Assembly: GCA_027493875.1 (NCBI GenBank)
Contig: JAOSJX010000025.1
Location: 124,001 to 188,000 of the forward strand
DNA: 64,000 nt
From: Deltaproteobacteria bacterium
Lineage (GTDB): Bacteria > Lernaellota > Lernaellaia > JACKCT01
Direction of reading: 5' to 3'
The notes under the pieces were generated by a model, which did not search any database, was not told the origin of the DNA, and worked only from the letters and a program-made list of their open reading frames with translations. This document shows, one piece after another, positions 11,966-22,191 of the stretch (its first letter is position 1; the number at the start of each line of letters is the position of its first letter). The translations under genes and the position numbers were made by a program.

Positions 11966-13080
11966 TCAATTTCGGGCCGTGTCGTCGCGGACATAAACGA
12001 CGACGGTATCCCCGGCGCCGGCGTTTGCGTTTCGGAGAGGTTGTTCCAGGTCCGCAGGGAGGCCAGGCAGGTATCGTAATCCTGCCCGATGCCCCAAAGC
12101 GTCATTTTGCGCTTCACCTTCACCGCCACGCGCCGCAGCCCGCGGAGTTCGTTCCAATTCGCGACGGCGTTCTTCGTAAGATTCGCCGCCTCGAGTTTCT
12201 CGCGGTACTTCTCCGGAACAATGACGCGATAGCCGCCCGGATCGGGCGGCGCATACTCGGAACGCAGTCCCGGATTCGCCGCTCGCACCGTGCCGCCCGG
12301 TACGCCGGCGAGCATTTCCAACTTGCCGATGTCGGTCAGCGGACGCAGAACGATCGAGCCGAACGGCGTGTCGTCGAACGTAATTTTCTTGAAGCCGTAT
12401 TTTTTGGGATCGGTCATGACGCGGCGCGCGGCCAGAATCCGCGGGACATAATCCGCCGTTTCCGCGCGCAGGAGGTTCGCGTCGCGCATCTCGAAAAAAA
12501 TCGCGCGGCGCGCCGCCGTCGATCGTCCGCTGGATATACCCCTTGCCGCCGTTATACGCCGCGAGGGCGAGGGGCCAATCGGCGAATTGTTCGTAGAGCA
12601 GGCGCAGATAATTCATCGCGAAACGCGTCGCCGCTTCCGGGTCGTAGCGCTCCTCGACGAACGCGTCGCGCCGCATTTTGAAAAACCGGCCGGTGGACGG
12701 CAGGATCTGCCAAAAGCCGCCCGCGTCGCTGCGGCTGGTCGCCCTCGGTTTGAAATGGCTCTCAACGAACGCGAGCGCCAGCAAGTCCTCCGGCATGTTG
12801 TCGTGTTGAATCTCATTCAGCAGCCGCGCGCGCCACGCTCCGTACCGGCGCAGCGCCTTCGCAACGCGTTCCCGCTCCTCGGTTTGCATCTTCTTGATAA
12901 AGCCCGCCACGCTTTCGTGATCCGATTCCGGAAGGGGCGGCAACGCGGGGAGGTTCGGGGTCGATTGAACGCGTTCGAGAAGTTCGGCGAGCCCTCCTGA
13001 TCGAGATCGTCCTGCGCGATCGCGAACGCTCCCAGAAAAAGCGTGAACGCGAAAACCCAGAACGCGGCACCGCGGCTCAC
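11966..13080 (-). CDS. Lytic murein transglycosylase with LysM, frameshifted
   Basis: A signal sequence (FWVFAFTLFLGAFAIAQ) precedes a GH23/SLT domain: LAFVESHFKPRATS carries the catalytic Glu, followed by GGFWQILPSTGRFF and LALAAYNGGKGYIQR. The C-terminus has a LysM-like segment KMTLWGIGQDYDTCLASLRTWN for peptidoglycan binding. The order matches MltD. The enzyme would cleave peptidoglycan glycan strands in the periplasm. The GTG start at 13080 overlaps the PAP2 gene stop as GTGA. Missing or extra bases near 12990, 12490 and 12040 split the gene into three frames. Confidence 0.85.
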
Positions 13081-14162
13081 GACGGCCCGTCCGTGGGCGG
13101 AGCTTCTTTTCCGCCGTTTTTTCCCGTCACGCCGGCGAAGCGCTTCGTCCACGGCTTCCTTGACGCGGTCATCCAGCTTGCGCTCCAGAATCGGCCAGAG
13201 CCGCGCCTCCAGCCACTGCCCGAACGAGCCCTGAATATCCTTCTCCCAGGACGCGAGATTGCGCCCGAGGATATGCGTGATGCGTTGCTTGTAGTAGGCG
13301 TAGTAAATCGCCGACGTGATGACGAGCGACACCACCACGTCGAGCACGTAGTGCTGCTTGGTCAGCAGCGTCGACGCCGAAACCGCGACCGCGTAAAACA
13401 GCGCGACGAGGCCCCACACGCGGTTGATCTCCCAGATCGTCAGCGCCGAAAGCACCGTCATCGCCACGATGCATCGACGGAAAACAGTTCACGGGCTTGT
13501 CCGCCGACTGCACGACCGACAACGCCCACGTGGCGAACGTCTCCGGTTGCACCTCCGGGCGGACGATCGTGGTCGGCAGAAACAGGAAAATCGCCCAGCA
13601 AACCACCATGACCGTGATGTACGCGCCCGTGAACGCTTTGAAAAACTCGGCGTCCTTCACCGCGAGATACGGGTAGATGTACATGGGATAAAGGCCCACG
13701 TACACGAACACGAACTCCGGGATGAACGGAATTTTCGCGTCCGATTCGAGTGGAATTTTGTGCGCCGTGCCGGGCTCGATCAACCATGCGATGAAAAAGT
13801 AGCCGCCCGCCCAGACCACGAACATCACCAGCGTCAGAACTTCCTGCCAGTACAGGTCGAAAAACCGCCCTTCCGGCCACGGAGCGAGCCCGTGCGCGCG
13901 GCGGTTGCGCTCGAAAAGCAAACCGACGGCGATCGCGGGAAGGATAAACGTCAGCCATTTCTTGGTGTGAATGCCCAGCGGCAACGGGATGGTCGTTTCC
14001 AGGACGAAGTGCGCGATGACCATCACGTTCAGGCCGACGATGTAGGCCAAGATGGTCCACCCGGATCGGATGCGAGCGGAAATCGATCACCCGGTCCGAG
14101 CCCCGGTAGAGCTCGTCGCGGATTTCCGCGAGAATTTCCTGTCTGAGGCCGTTGACGGTCAT
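13077..14162 (-). CDS. PAP2-superfamily membrane phosphatase, frameshifted
   Basis: This is a polytopic protein with at least seven membrane helices. It contains NCFPSMH, with the PAP2 catalytic-domain serine and histidine, and STLLTKQHYVLDVV, the third motif with the nucleophilic His and its Asp, as in the PAP2_3 / inositol-phosphoceramide synthase group. It likely removes or transfers a lipid-linked phosphate at the inner membrane. Frame changes occur near 14050, 13470 and 13115. After correcting an A6 run the C-terminus reads GGKEAPPTDGPS and stops in overlap with the transglycosylase start. Co-transcription with a cell-wall hydrolase suggests a role in envelope carrier metabolism. Confidence 0.8.
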
Positions 14163-14237
14163 GGTGTCCTTTTCGCGCCGGATCGGCCAAGGATAATGGT
14201 GTCGCGTCGCGGAATGTCAAGTTGACGCGGCGAGGTC

Positions 14238-15252
14238 TTAGACGTCGTGCAATATCAGGAAGTTCCGCGTTCCGCGCGGAACCGCGTCGCCATCACGGCG
14301 GCAGAGGCGGATCGCCGCGATCATACTCGCGGGCGAGGCGACGCCTTGCCCGGCGATGTCCGGCGCCGTCCCGTGGTCCGGCGATGTGCGCACGAGCGGC
14401 AGGCCGAGCGTCACGTTGACCGCCTTGTCGAAATGCAAAAGCTTGATCGGAATGAGCGCCTGATCGTGCGTCGGCGCCGCGACCGCGTCGAATTCGCCGG
14501 CCACCGCGCGCCGGAAAACCGTATCCGCCGGAAACGGGCCGCGCGCATCCACACCGCGCTTCCGAAGGGCGGCGATCGCCGGGCCGAGCACCTCGATTTC
14601 CTCCTGGCCGAACATTCCCTCTTCGCCCGCATGCGGGTTCAAACCGCACAACGCGATGCGGGGTTTTTCAATGCCGAAAAAGCGCCGTAGGCCGCGGTGC
14701 ACGATACCGAGTTGCACCTCGACGAGTTCGCGCGTCAAAAGCGCGGGAACCTCCGCGATCGCCACGTGAATCGTCAGCGGCACGACGCGTAAATCCGGCC
14801 CGGCGAGCATCATCACCGGCGGATGCGTCGCGGTGAAATCCGAAAGCATCTCCGTGTGGCCGGGAAAAGGGCTGCCCGCCGCCGCCAGCGCGGCTTTCGA
14901 AATCGGCGCGGTGACGATCCCGTCCGCCGTCCCGGCCGCCGACAATTCCACCGCCCGCCGCACGCATGCTTCCTGGATCGCGCCCCGCCGTTCCGGCGTC
15001 CATTCGTCGCCGGGTGGATTCGTGTCCGGGGGACGATGTCGATGCCGTCGCCCAGGAGGATTCGAGTTCCGGCGCGTATCGCGCCACCGCCTCGGTGAGC
15101 ACGCCGGCGTCGCCCACGAGAACGCACCGCGCCACCGGCCGCGCGTCGCCCAGGGATTTCGCGATGATTTCGGGCCCGATCCCGGCCGGATCGCCCATGG
15201 TGACGGCGAGGGTGGGAAGAGGGGCGGGCGGTTCGTTCGGCACGGCGCCCAC
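14238..15252 (-). CDS. pdxA: 4-hydroxythreonine-4-phosphate dehydrogenase, frameshifted
   Basis: PdxA oxidises 4-phosphohydroxy-threonine in pyridoxal phosphate synthesis. The N-terminal VTMGDPAGIGPEI and the three metal-binding histidine motifs PFPGHTEML, GLNPHAGEEG and PTHDQALIPIK are clear. GTG at 15252 or 15243 is the start, 1-10 bp after the surA stop. Indels between about 14985 and 15065 shift the frame; the intermediate frame reads LLGDGIDIVPRTRI. The surA-pdxA order is the same as in many proteobacteria, which supports both calls. Confidence 0.9.
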
Positions 15253-15253
15253 G

Positions 15254-16255
15254 CTAGAATTGCTCGATTTTAATGTCCACGTAGCTTTTTTATAAAGCTC
15301 TTGCGCCAGCTTCCGCATTTCGCGGTCCACCGACTCGCGGCGAAGCTGAAGCAGAATGCGGTCGCGGACGTCTTCGTAGGGCAAGGCGCCCGCCGCGTTG
15401 CGCTCGGCGCATTTCAAAATGAAAAAGCCCGCGGTGTCGCGGTACACCGTGGAAATTTCGCCCGCCTGCAGATCCTCCGCGGCGCGTTTGTACACCGGCT
15501 TGAGCTCCTTCTCCATCAGAAATTTTCCGAGATACCCGCCCGACGAGGCCGTCGAACCCTCGGATGACGCGCGCGCGGTCTCCGCGAAATCCGCCCCGGC
15601 CAGCAGTGATTCAGTACGTCGCGGCGGCGCGCTCGAACACCGCGCGCACCTGCTCCTGGTCCGCTTCGGCGGGCAGGTTGAAGCGGATCTCCGCGAGGCC
15701 GATCGTCGTGCCGGCGACGAATTCCTCGGGATGCTGCTGGTAGTAGGCGCGCACGTCCTCCTCGTCGACCTCCACCTTGTCCTTCAAACGAAACCGGACG
15801 TACTGCTCGCGCAGAATCCGTTTGCGGATCTCGTCGCGGAACTCCTCCATCGTCTTGCCCTCGCGGGCGACGGTGTCGGCGAGATCCTCGCGGCTCATCC
15901 GGTTCATATCGAGAATCTGCTGAATCTGCTGGTCGACGTCCGTTTCCTCCACCGGAATACCGAGCCGGCGCACTTCCGTCTCAAGGAGTTTGCGTTCGAT
16001 GAGTTCGCGCATCTTCTCCTGCTTGATGCCGGCGATGCGCTCGTCGCGTTCTTCGGGCGTGGCCTCTTTGTTGGACGAAAGATAGGCTTGAATCGTCGGC
16101 GCCGCCTCGCGCTCGATTTGGAAGACGGTGATGACGTCCTCGTCCACGATCGCGGCGATGCGGTTGACGACCTCGGCGCGCGCGGGCGCCGCGAGCAGCG
16201 CGGCGAGGACCAGGGGCGCGAGGAGAAGCAACGGGGAACGGAGACGAACGCTCAT
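15254..16255 (-). CDS. surA: SurA-like periplasmic chaperone / peptidyl-prolyl isomerase, frameshifted
   Basis: A signal peptide (LLLLAPLVLAALLAAPARA) is followed by VVNRIAAIVDEDVIT, the SurA N-terminal signature, a helical chaperone domain, and a parvulin-like domain (AGEISTVYRDTAGFFILKC). SurA assists outer-membrane protein folding. Frame shifts near 15605-15615 and 15290 divide the gene; the corrected end reads KSYVDIKIEQF and stops at 15254. The start is separated from the stop of the upstream parvulin lipoprotein by a single base, so the two are coupled, and pdxA follows. Confidence 0.85.
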
Positions 16256-16256
16256 T

Positions 16257-17227
16257 TCAGGGTAACTCCATGGACATGATGAGATCTTGATTATATCGGA
16301 CATCCGACGCCGCGCGAAGTTTCTCCAGATACGACGTAAACATTGCTTGCGCTTTCTTCCGGCGCACTTCCTTCTCCAGTTGGCCGCGCACCGATTCCAC
16401 GGGCACGAAATGCTCCGCCCGACGGTCCGTGACGCGTAAAATATGGTAACCGAAGGGAGATTTCAAAACGCCCGACGTCTGCCCGACCGCCATCGAAAAC
16501 GCGGCGTCGGCGATCACCTCGGGCATCTCGTCCTCGGCGAAAAAGCCGAGATCGCCGCCCTTGCGCGCCTCGGGCGCCTTGGACCGCGTGCGCGCCAGCT
16601 CGGCGAAATCCGCGCCGGAGTAGAGCTGCATGACAATGCCCTCCGCCTCCGTTTCGGTATCGACGAGAATCTGGCTCGCGCGCACCTTCTCCGCCTCCTT
16701 GAATCGGTCGATGCCGAGCTGGTATTCGGCCTCGATCTCCGACGGATGGACGGCCACGCTGGGGTCGATCACGCGCTCGATGAGTTTGTCGACGAGAATG
16801 AGATAGGCCGCCTGCGCGCGGAGCGCCGCGTGGCTGCGTCCGCTTTCCTTCATGGTCTTCTCGAACTCGCCCTCCGGATAATCCGCCGTCACGGCCGCCA
16901 GCCGCGCGTCGATCTCCGGGTCCGTCACGGTCAATCCGGTGCGCCGCGGCTTTGCTGTTCGAGCAGCTTTTTGTCCACGAGTTCCGACAGAAAAACGGAT
17001 TTGATCTGCAAACGGCTCATGGCGTCGTCCGGGAGCGCCGCCTCGCGGCCCGAACGCGCCGCCGCGAACGCCGCGTAAAACTCCGGAACGGCGATGGCAT
17101 CGCCGTTGACGGTGGCAAGAACGTCTGCCCCGAACCCCGGTGCCGGAGACGGTTTTTCCTTGCACCCCGGAAGGATCAGCAATCCCAGCGCCGCCAAGGC
17201 GGCGGGTATTTGGATAAGGCGCCTCAT
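16257..17227 (-). CDS. Parvulin-type peptidyl-prolyl isomerase lipoprotein, frameshifted
   Basis: The signal peptide ends in LLILPGC, so it is a lipoprotein. ATVNGDAIAVPEFYAAF resembles the SurA/PrsA N-terminal entry motif. The PpiC domain reads VRASQILVDTETEAEGI, FAELARTRSKAPEARKGGDLGFF and SPFGYHILRV, all strongly conserved in active parvulins. One base is gained near 16945, joining the two frames at LLEQQ. It would isomerise prolyl bonds or chaperone secreted proteins, and is the first gene of a unit with surA and pdxA. Confidence 0.85.
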
Positions 17228-17276
17228 GGCGGCCCCTTCTTTACACCTTGCGCGAGTTGGTTCCAACCATGGCGGA

Positions 17277-17507
17277 TCAGGCGAGGCCGGCCAGCCAGTC
17301 GCGGATGACGGCGCACGCGGCGTCGAGCGAGACGCGCTCGCCCCATGTCATCGCGTCGAGAAAGCGGTAGGCGGCGAACAACTCGCGGTGCGACGCCGGC
17401 CGGACGTTGAAGGCGGGATCGTCCGGCGCGGGGCGCCGGCGCCCGTTCGCGACAACCTAGACGAGATCGCGAAAGTCGGACGCGTCATGGACAAAATCCA
17501 AGATCAT
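17277..17507 (-). pseudogene. AbiEii-type nucleotidyltransferase toxin, internally deleted relic
   Basis: The frame opens with MILDFVHDASDFRDLV, which matches the usual start of AbiEii/DUF1814 nucleotidyltransferase toxins, overlapping the antitoxin stop as ATGA. After 16 codons there is an in-frame TAG (17459-17457), and the same frame then continues for 60 codons with FNVRPASHRELFAAYRFLDA and a Trp-rich end that resembles the C-terminus of the same family. Normal members have about 220-300 residues including the nucleotidyltransferase core, which is absent. This looks like an internal deletion leaving both ends, so the toxin should be inactive. Confidence 0.6.
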
Positions 17508-18107
17508 TCCTTTGCGTCGTGGATCGCTCGCTCGACGATGGCTTGCGCCCGCTTCGTGCCGTAGAGCTTCGCGTTTCCATCGAGACGTTCAGCTTGGAGT
17601 AGTCCGTCCCGAAGCACGAGCGTGAGCCGTTGCTCAAGCGCCGCGAGCGAAACGCCGACCGTGTCGGCGTTATTGATGAGATCGAGAGCATACCATTCGG
17701 CGGACGGCCGTGCCGGAAAACGGACACGCCGGAGCCGGTACCGGCGCCGGCCAAGGAGAAATCGTCCCGAGCGTTTCTTATTGTACACGAGGGTTTCCGC
17801 GAACCAGGCGGTCGAGCCCAGCCTCAAAAAGATTCCAGTACGGCGGCCCTGTAAAAATAAATTCCGACGTTCCAAGAAATCCGCGCAACAGTTCCTCGTC
17901 GCTCGGCGGTACGGGTCCGAACCGGCTCCGGAGCGGGCGCGCGAAAAGGCCGTGCCCGAGTTGTTGCAGCGTCCCACGGCGAACGAGGCGCTTGGCCAGG
18001 CGCGTCGGATTGGCGCTCCACCGCCGGAAATCGCGCGTGCGATAGACCTTTCCCGGGGTCAAGTGCGGGGTGGCGGCGGCGGGCATCGAAAGCTCCTTGG
18101 TTGTCAT
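17504..18107 (-). CDS. AbiEi / DUF6088-type antitoxin of a type IV TA system, frameshifted
   Basis: The N-terminal winged helix reads GKVYRTRDFRRWSANPTRLAKRLVRRGTL, followed by LLRGFLGTSEFIFTGPPYWN and later LVYNKKRSGRFLLGRRRYRLRRV, the arrangement of DUF6088/AbiEi antitoxins (about 200 residues). An extra T in the T5 run near 17833 splits it; with four T it reads NLLRLGSTAWFAET. AbiEi represses its own promoter and counters the AbiEii toxin. Its partner downstream is only a relic. The flanking AT-rich spacer and skewed base use suggest that the pair arrived by transfer. Confidence 0.7.
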
Positions 18108-18203
18108 AAATTTTCCGAAAAAAACATACCATAATACCGTAAATAATGCAAATGGAGAGTCTGCGAGAACAATTATAAGCTACTAATATATAGGAAATAC
18201 TGA
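18108..18203 (-). promoter_or_regulatory. AT-rich promoter region of the antitoxin gene
   Basis: This spacer is far richer in A and T than the rest of the window. On the minus strand it holds TTGCAT, a 17-bp gap and TATGTT, a plausible sigma-70-type pair, within a partly self-complementary TACGGTATTATGGTA that could serve as an AbiEi operator. The operator role is inference from the known autoregulation of the family. Confidence 0.35.
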
Positions 18204-19419
18204 TTAGAGAACGACGATCTCATCCGGCGCGCGGCAGAGGGACTCGGCGCCGGAGGACGTGACGATATAGGTGTTTTCGAGGCCGGCGGGGCCATGGGTT
18301 GGGGAGAAGGCTTTCGGTTCGATTGCGATCACCATCCCCTCGGCGAGGGGATCGTCGAAACGCGGTGCAATAACCGGTAGTTCGTCGAGTTCCAGCCCGA
18401 CGCCGTGCCCAAAGAAACGCACCCGATTTTCGCCGAAGCCCATGAATCCCTCCGGCTCGCCGCGCGCTTCCGCCCACGCGCGGACCTCTTCGTAAATCGC
18501 CGAAGGAACGGCGCCCGGCCGCACGCGCTGGACGACCTCGGCGAGAGCCTCGCGGCAGAAAGCATGCGCGGCGAGCGTTGCCTCGGACGCCGAACCCACG
18601 GCGAACGTCCGCGCGTTGTCGGCGTGATAACCCGCGTCCTGCGTGACGATATCCGCCATGAACGTCTCGCCCGCCTGAATTCGCCTCCATCCCGCCCCGG
18701 CGCACGCGGTGGGAAACGGTCCCTCGAAACCGATGGGCCCGTCCATGTTCGACGGGTAGGACGCCGCCGGCCCCGACGCCAGCGCGAGGATCGGGAACTC
18801 CTGCCCCGCGCGGCGCACGCGTACCAGCCCCGAATGCCCGGCGACGCGCAAGCGCGACTCGATCCGCGCCGATAGGTCGATCTCCGGCATGCCCGGTTCC
18901 ACGAGGTCCGCCATGCCCGCGAAAATCGGCTCCACTTGTTCAGCGGCGCGCCGGATGCGCTCGATTTCCCACGGACTCTTCAGCGCGCGCAGGCGGCGCA
19001 CCTCCATCGAAATGTCCGCGGGCGTCTCGCCGATCTCGCGGATCAATTGCGCGTACGCCGACGCGGGCAAAACGTCGAGGCACGCGCCGACCACCGCGGC
19101 GCGGCGGGAGGCAAGCGAAATGACGAACGAGCGGAGCTCCTTGGAATCATACGGACGCACATCGCCGATCGGGCTCTCGTTTTTCGCGCGCTCGAAGGTT
19201 TTTTCGCGCGAAGAAGGTCGCGTCGCCTTCCGTGCGGACAATCAGCAGCCCCGCTTGCCGCGTGCCGATGAAATATTCGATGTCCGCGCCGTGCGTGAGC
19301 CACGCCGCGTCGAGCCCGGCGGACGCCAGCACGCCGCGCAGGCCGTCGAGCCGGCGGTCGGCTTCGGAAGCGGGAAGCAGAAGCGCCGCGTGGTCGCGCG
19401 GCATCGGCGGATGCGTCAT
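18204..19419 (-). CDS. M24-family metallopeptidase (Xaa-Pro aminopeptidase-like), frameshifted
   Basis: The N-terminal creatinase-like domain (LRGVLASAGLDAAWLTHGAD, FIGTRQAGLLIV) precedes a pita-bread domain. Metal ligands are visible in QDAGYHADNARTF (two Asp), FFGHGVGLELDE (His), AIEPKAF and GLENTYIV (two Glu). The length of about 400 residues fits prolidase/aminopeptidase P. It would release N-terminal residues before proline or cleave X-Pro dipeptides in the cytoplasm. One base error near 19205 joins FFARK to TFERAKNESPIGDV. It follows the histidine kinase gene by 18 bp on the same strand. Confidence 0.85.
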
Positions 19420-19437
19420 CGGCCCCGTTTACCTTGT

Positions 19438-20571
19438 TTAGCGCCGGTCGGGAAGGGAAAAATAAAACGTGGAGCCGGGCCCGTCCACGTTGCCGTCGAC
19501 CCAGATCTTGCCGTCGTGCCGTTCGATGATTTTCCGGCAGATCGCCAGGCCCACGCCGGTGCCCGGATACTCGCGCCCCGTGTGCAGCCGGTGGAAAATA
19601 TAAAAGATCCGCTTGCGGTCGTCCGCGTCGATGCCGATGCCGTTGTCTTTGACGAAGAAGACCCAGCGCCCGCGCTCGGCCACCGCGCCCACGTGGATGG
19701 TCGGCGCGTCGGGCCCGCGGAATTTGATGGCGTTGCCGATCAGGTTGAGAAAAACCTGCGAGAGCTGCCCCGCGTCGCCCAGGACGACCGGCAATTCGTC
19801 CACGACGATCTGCGCCTTGCTCTCGCGGACCGCCTCGCTCAGGTCCGTCAGCGTATGGCGCGCAACCTCCTCGCAATCCACGGCCTCGAACTCGCGCCCG
19901 CGCGTTTCGACTCGCGCGTATCTCAGGAGGTCGCCGATCATCGCCTGCATCCGCTGCGCGCCGTCCGCCGCGAATCCGATGAATTCCCGCGCCTCCGGAT
20001 CGAGCCCGTCGCCGAAACGGCGCAGGAGAAGTTGCAGATAACCGGTGATTGTCCGGAGCGGTTCTTGAAGATCGTGCGACGCGACGTGCGCGAAGCTGCG
20101 AAGCTCCACGTTCGACGCCGCGAGGTCGCGCATCGCGTCGTTCAACATCTGTTCCGCGTGTTTCCGGTCCGTGATGTCGCGTGCGAACGTCACCACCTGG
20201 CGCACCGCGCCGTCGTCGCCGCGCTCGGGCACGAGGAGCCAATCGATCCAGATGTTGCTGGGCAACTCGAACTCAATGCGCCCCGGCGCGCCGCTTTCGA
20301 AGACGCTGTTGATGGCGTCGGCCCACAGGTCGCAGAGATCTTTCGGAAATCCGAGTTCCTCGTGCGTCTTGCCGAGAAAGTCCGCGGCGGACAGATGCGT
20401 CTGCTCCTCGACGATCGGGTTGACGTAAAGGTGCCGGTGATCCCGGTCGAAACGCATGATCGTGTCGTGCGCGTTGTCGGCCAGGGACCGGAACGCCGTC
20501 TCGGAGGCGCGCAATGCCTCGACCGTCGCTTCGAGTTCACGAACGCGCGCGCGCAGACGATCGAGTTCCAT
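19438..20571 (-). CDS. PAS-domain sensor histidine kinase
   Basis: A short coiled coil (LDRLRARVRELEATVEALRA) leads into a PAS domain (AFRSLADNAHDTIMRFD to FARDITDRKHAEQ), a HisKA helix with SFAHVASHDLQEPLRTI carrying the phospho-accepting His, and an HATPase with NLIGNAIKF, DNGIGID and GTGVGLAICRKI. No membrane helix is present, so it is a soluble sensor. ATG at 20571 is chosen because GGTGAGG lies 3-10 bp upstream; ATG at 20625 is possible. No response regulator is adjacent, so it is an orphan kinase in this window. Confidence 0.9.
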   Translation of the reverse strand: MELDRLRARVRELEATVEALRASETAFRSLADNAHDTIMRFDRDHRHLYVNPIVEEQTHLSAADFLGKTHEELGFPKDLCDLWADAINSVFESGAPGRIEFELPSNIWIDWLLVPERGDDGAVRQVVTFARDITDRKHAEQMLNDAMRDLAASNVELRSFAHVASHDLQEPLRTITGYLQLLLRRFGDGLDPEAREFIGFAADGAQRMQAMIGDLLRYARVETRGREFEAVDCEEVARHTLTDLSEAVRESKAQIVVDELPVVLGDAGQLSQVFLNLIGNAIKFRGPDAPTIHVGAVAERGRWVFFVKDNGIGIDADDRKRIFYIFHRLHTGREYPGTGVGLAICRKIIERHDGKIWVDGNVDGPGSTFYFSLPDRR

Positions 20572-20753
20572 CGCCTCACCCGGCACGTCGGTGGACCTTG
20601 ATTCGTTATGTTGATGTTTCGTCATGGAGGCCGGCGCCACCCCGACGGCGCCTCGCATCGTTTTCTGCGCGTTTCTATATCACAAGCCGCGGGCGAATTA
20701 AAGAAAAAGAGACGGTCGGACGGGGGTTTGCCTCACAATGGCGCGCTCCCCCG

Positions 20754-20807
20754 ACATGACATGCCGCGTTAATCGCCCTTGCCACGCACCAGGTGTCATG
20801 TTATCCG
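20754..20807 (+). promoter_or_regulatory. Candidate fadI promoter with inverted-repeat arms
   Basis: TTGCCA at 20779-20784 is followed after 17 bp by TATCCG at 20802-20807. The 8-bp arms ACATGACA (20754-20761) and TGTCATGT (20794-20801) are exact inverted repeats, the second lying inside the promoter spacer. This could be a looped operator for a fatty-acid regulator; the call rests on pattern only. Confidence 0.3.
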
Positions 20808-20874
20808 AAACGCGGTAACACAACGCGTCATGACCGGCGTCGCGGGACGCCGCGTCGGGTTTTCGGGGGATCAA

Positions 20875-22172
20875 ATGGCTGCCAAGAAACCGGCCGCTCC
20901 GCGGGTCGCCGTGATCGACGGCGCCCGAACGCCGTTCCTGCGCGGCGGGACCGACTTCAACGACCTCATGGCTTACGAGCTCGGCCGGATCGCGGTCGCG
21001 GGGCTCATGCACAAAACGGGCGTCGATCCGGCATTGATCGAGTCGGTGTATTTCGGCTGCGTCATGGCGGACCCGTCCACCTCGAACGTCGCGCGCGAAA
21101 TCACCCTCGCCGCCGGGCTGCCGAAATCCGTCGCCGCCTACACGATCAGCGAGGCGTGCATTTCGGCGAATCAGGCGGTCACGAACGCGGCGGACCAGAT
21201 CCGGCTCGGCCACGCCGACCTCGTCGTCGCCGGCGGCACCGACATCACGTCCGACGTCCCCATCCGCTTCTCCAAGCGGATGCGCCAGAAGTTCATCCGC
21301 GCCAACCGCGCGAAAGGATGGAAGGACTACTACGCGATTTTCAAGGACGTGCGGCCCGCGGATCTCGCCCCGGACGCGCCGGGCATCGAGGATTTCTTCA
21401 CGCGCATGTCCATGGGCGAGAGCTGCGACCGCATGTGCAAACGGCTCGGCGTCACGCGCGAGGAGCAGGACGAATATGCCGCGCGTTCGCATCAATTGGC
21501 GGCGAAAGCGACGGCGGACGGCGTGCTCGCGGACGAAATCGTGCCCGTGGCCCCACCGCCCAAATTCAAGGCGGTCACGACGGACAACGGTATTCGCGGC
21601 GATTCGACCAAGGAAAAGCTGGCGAAGCTGCCGCCCGCTTTCGACCGTAAATACGGCACCGTCACGGCGGGCAACGCGTCGTTTCTCACCGACGGCGCGG
21701 CGGCGGTCTTGCTGGCGAGTGAAAAGGCGGTCAGGGAACTCGGCCTCAAGCCCAAAGCCTACATCCGGTCCTATGCCTTCCGCGGCACCGATCCCCAAGA
21801 GGAGATGCTGCTGGGGCAGACCTACGCCACGCCGATCGCGCTCGCCCGCGCGGGGTTGAAATTCCAGGACATGGGCGTGCTGGAAATTCACGAGGCGTTC
21901 GCCGGGCAGATGATCGCCACGATCAAACTGCTCGGGTCGAAGGAGTTCGCAAAGGAACATTTCGGGATGAGCGACAAGATCGGCGACGTGGACTACGACA
22001 AGCTCAACCTGCACGGCGGGAGCCTGTCGCTGGGTCATCCCTTCGGCGCGACAGGCGCGCGCCTGGTCACGACGTGCGCCAACCGATTGCAGCGCGAAGA
22101 TAAAAATACGGCTTGATCGCGGCATGCGCGTTGTCCGGACTCGGCAACGCGACCGTCCTCGAGCGGGCGTAA
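20875..22172 (+). CDS. fadI: Acetyl-CoA C-acyltransferase (thiolase, FadI type), frameshifted at the end
   Basis: The thiolase cleaves 3-ketoacyl-CoA in beta-oxidation. The nucleophilic Cys is in ISEACISANQA, the catalytic His in LEIHEAFAGQ, and GGSLSLGHPFGATGARLV is the conserved C-terminal loop. MSMGESCDRMCKRLGVTREEQDEYAARSH matches the FadI/trifunctional-beta subgroup. A missing A in the run near 22097 truncates the open frame; with it, the sequence continues KYGLIAACALSGLGNATVLE, bringing the second active-site Cys, to TAA at 22172. It precedes fadJ by 19 bp, giving a complete FadIJ pair. Confidence 0.9.
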
Positions 22173-22191
22173 CGGCGGGGGAGGCGACGGC

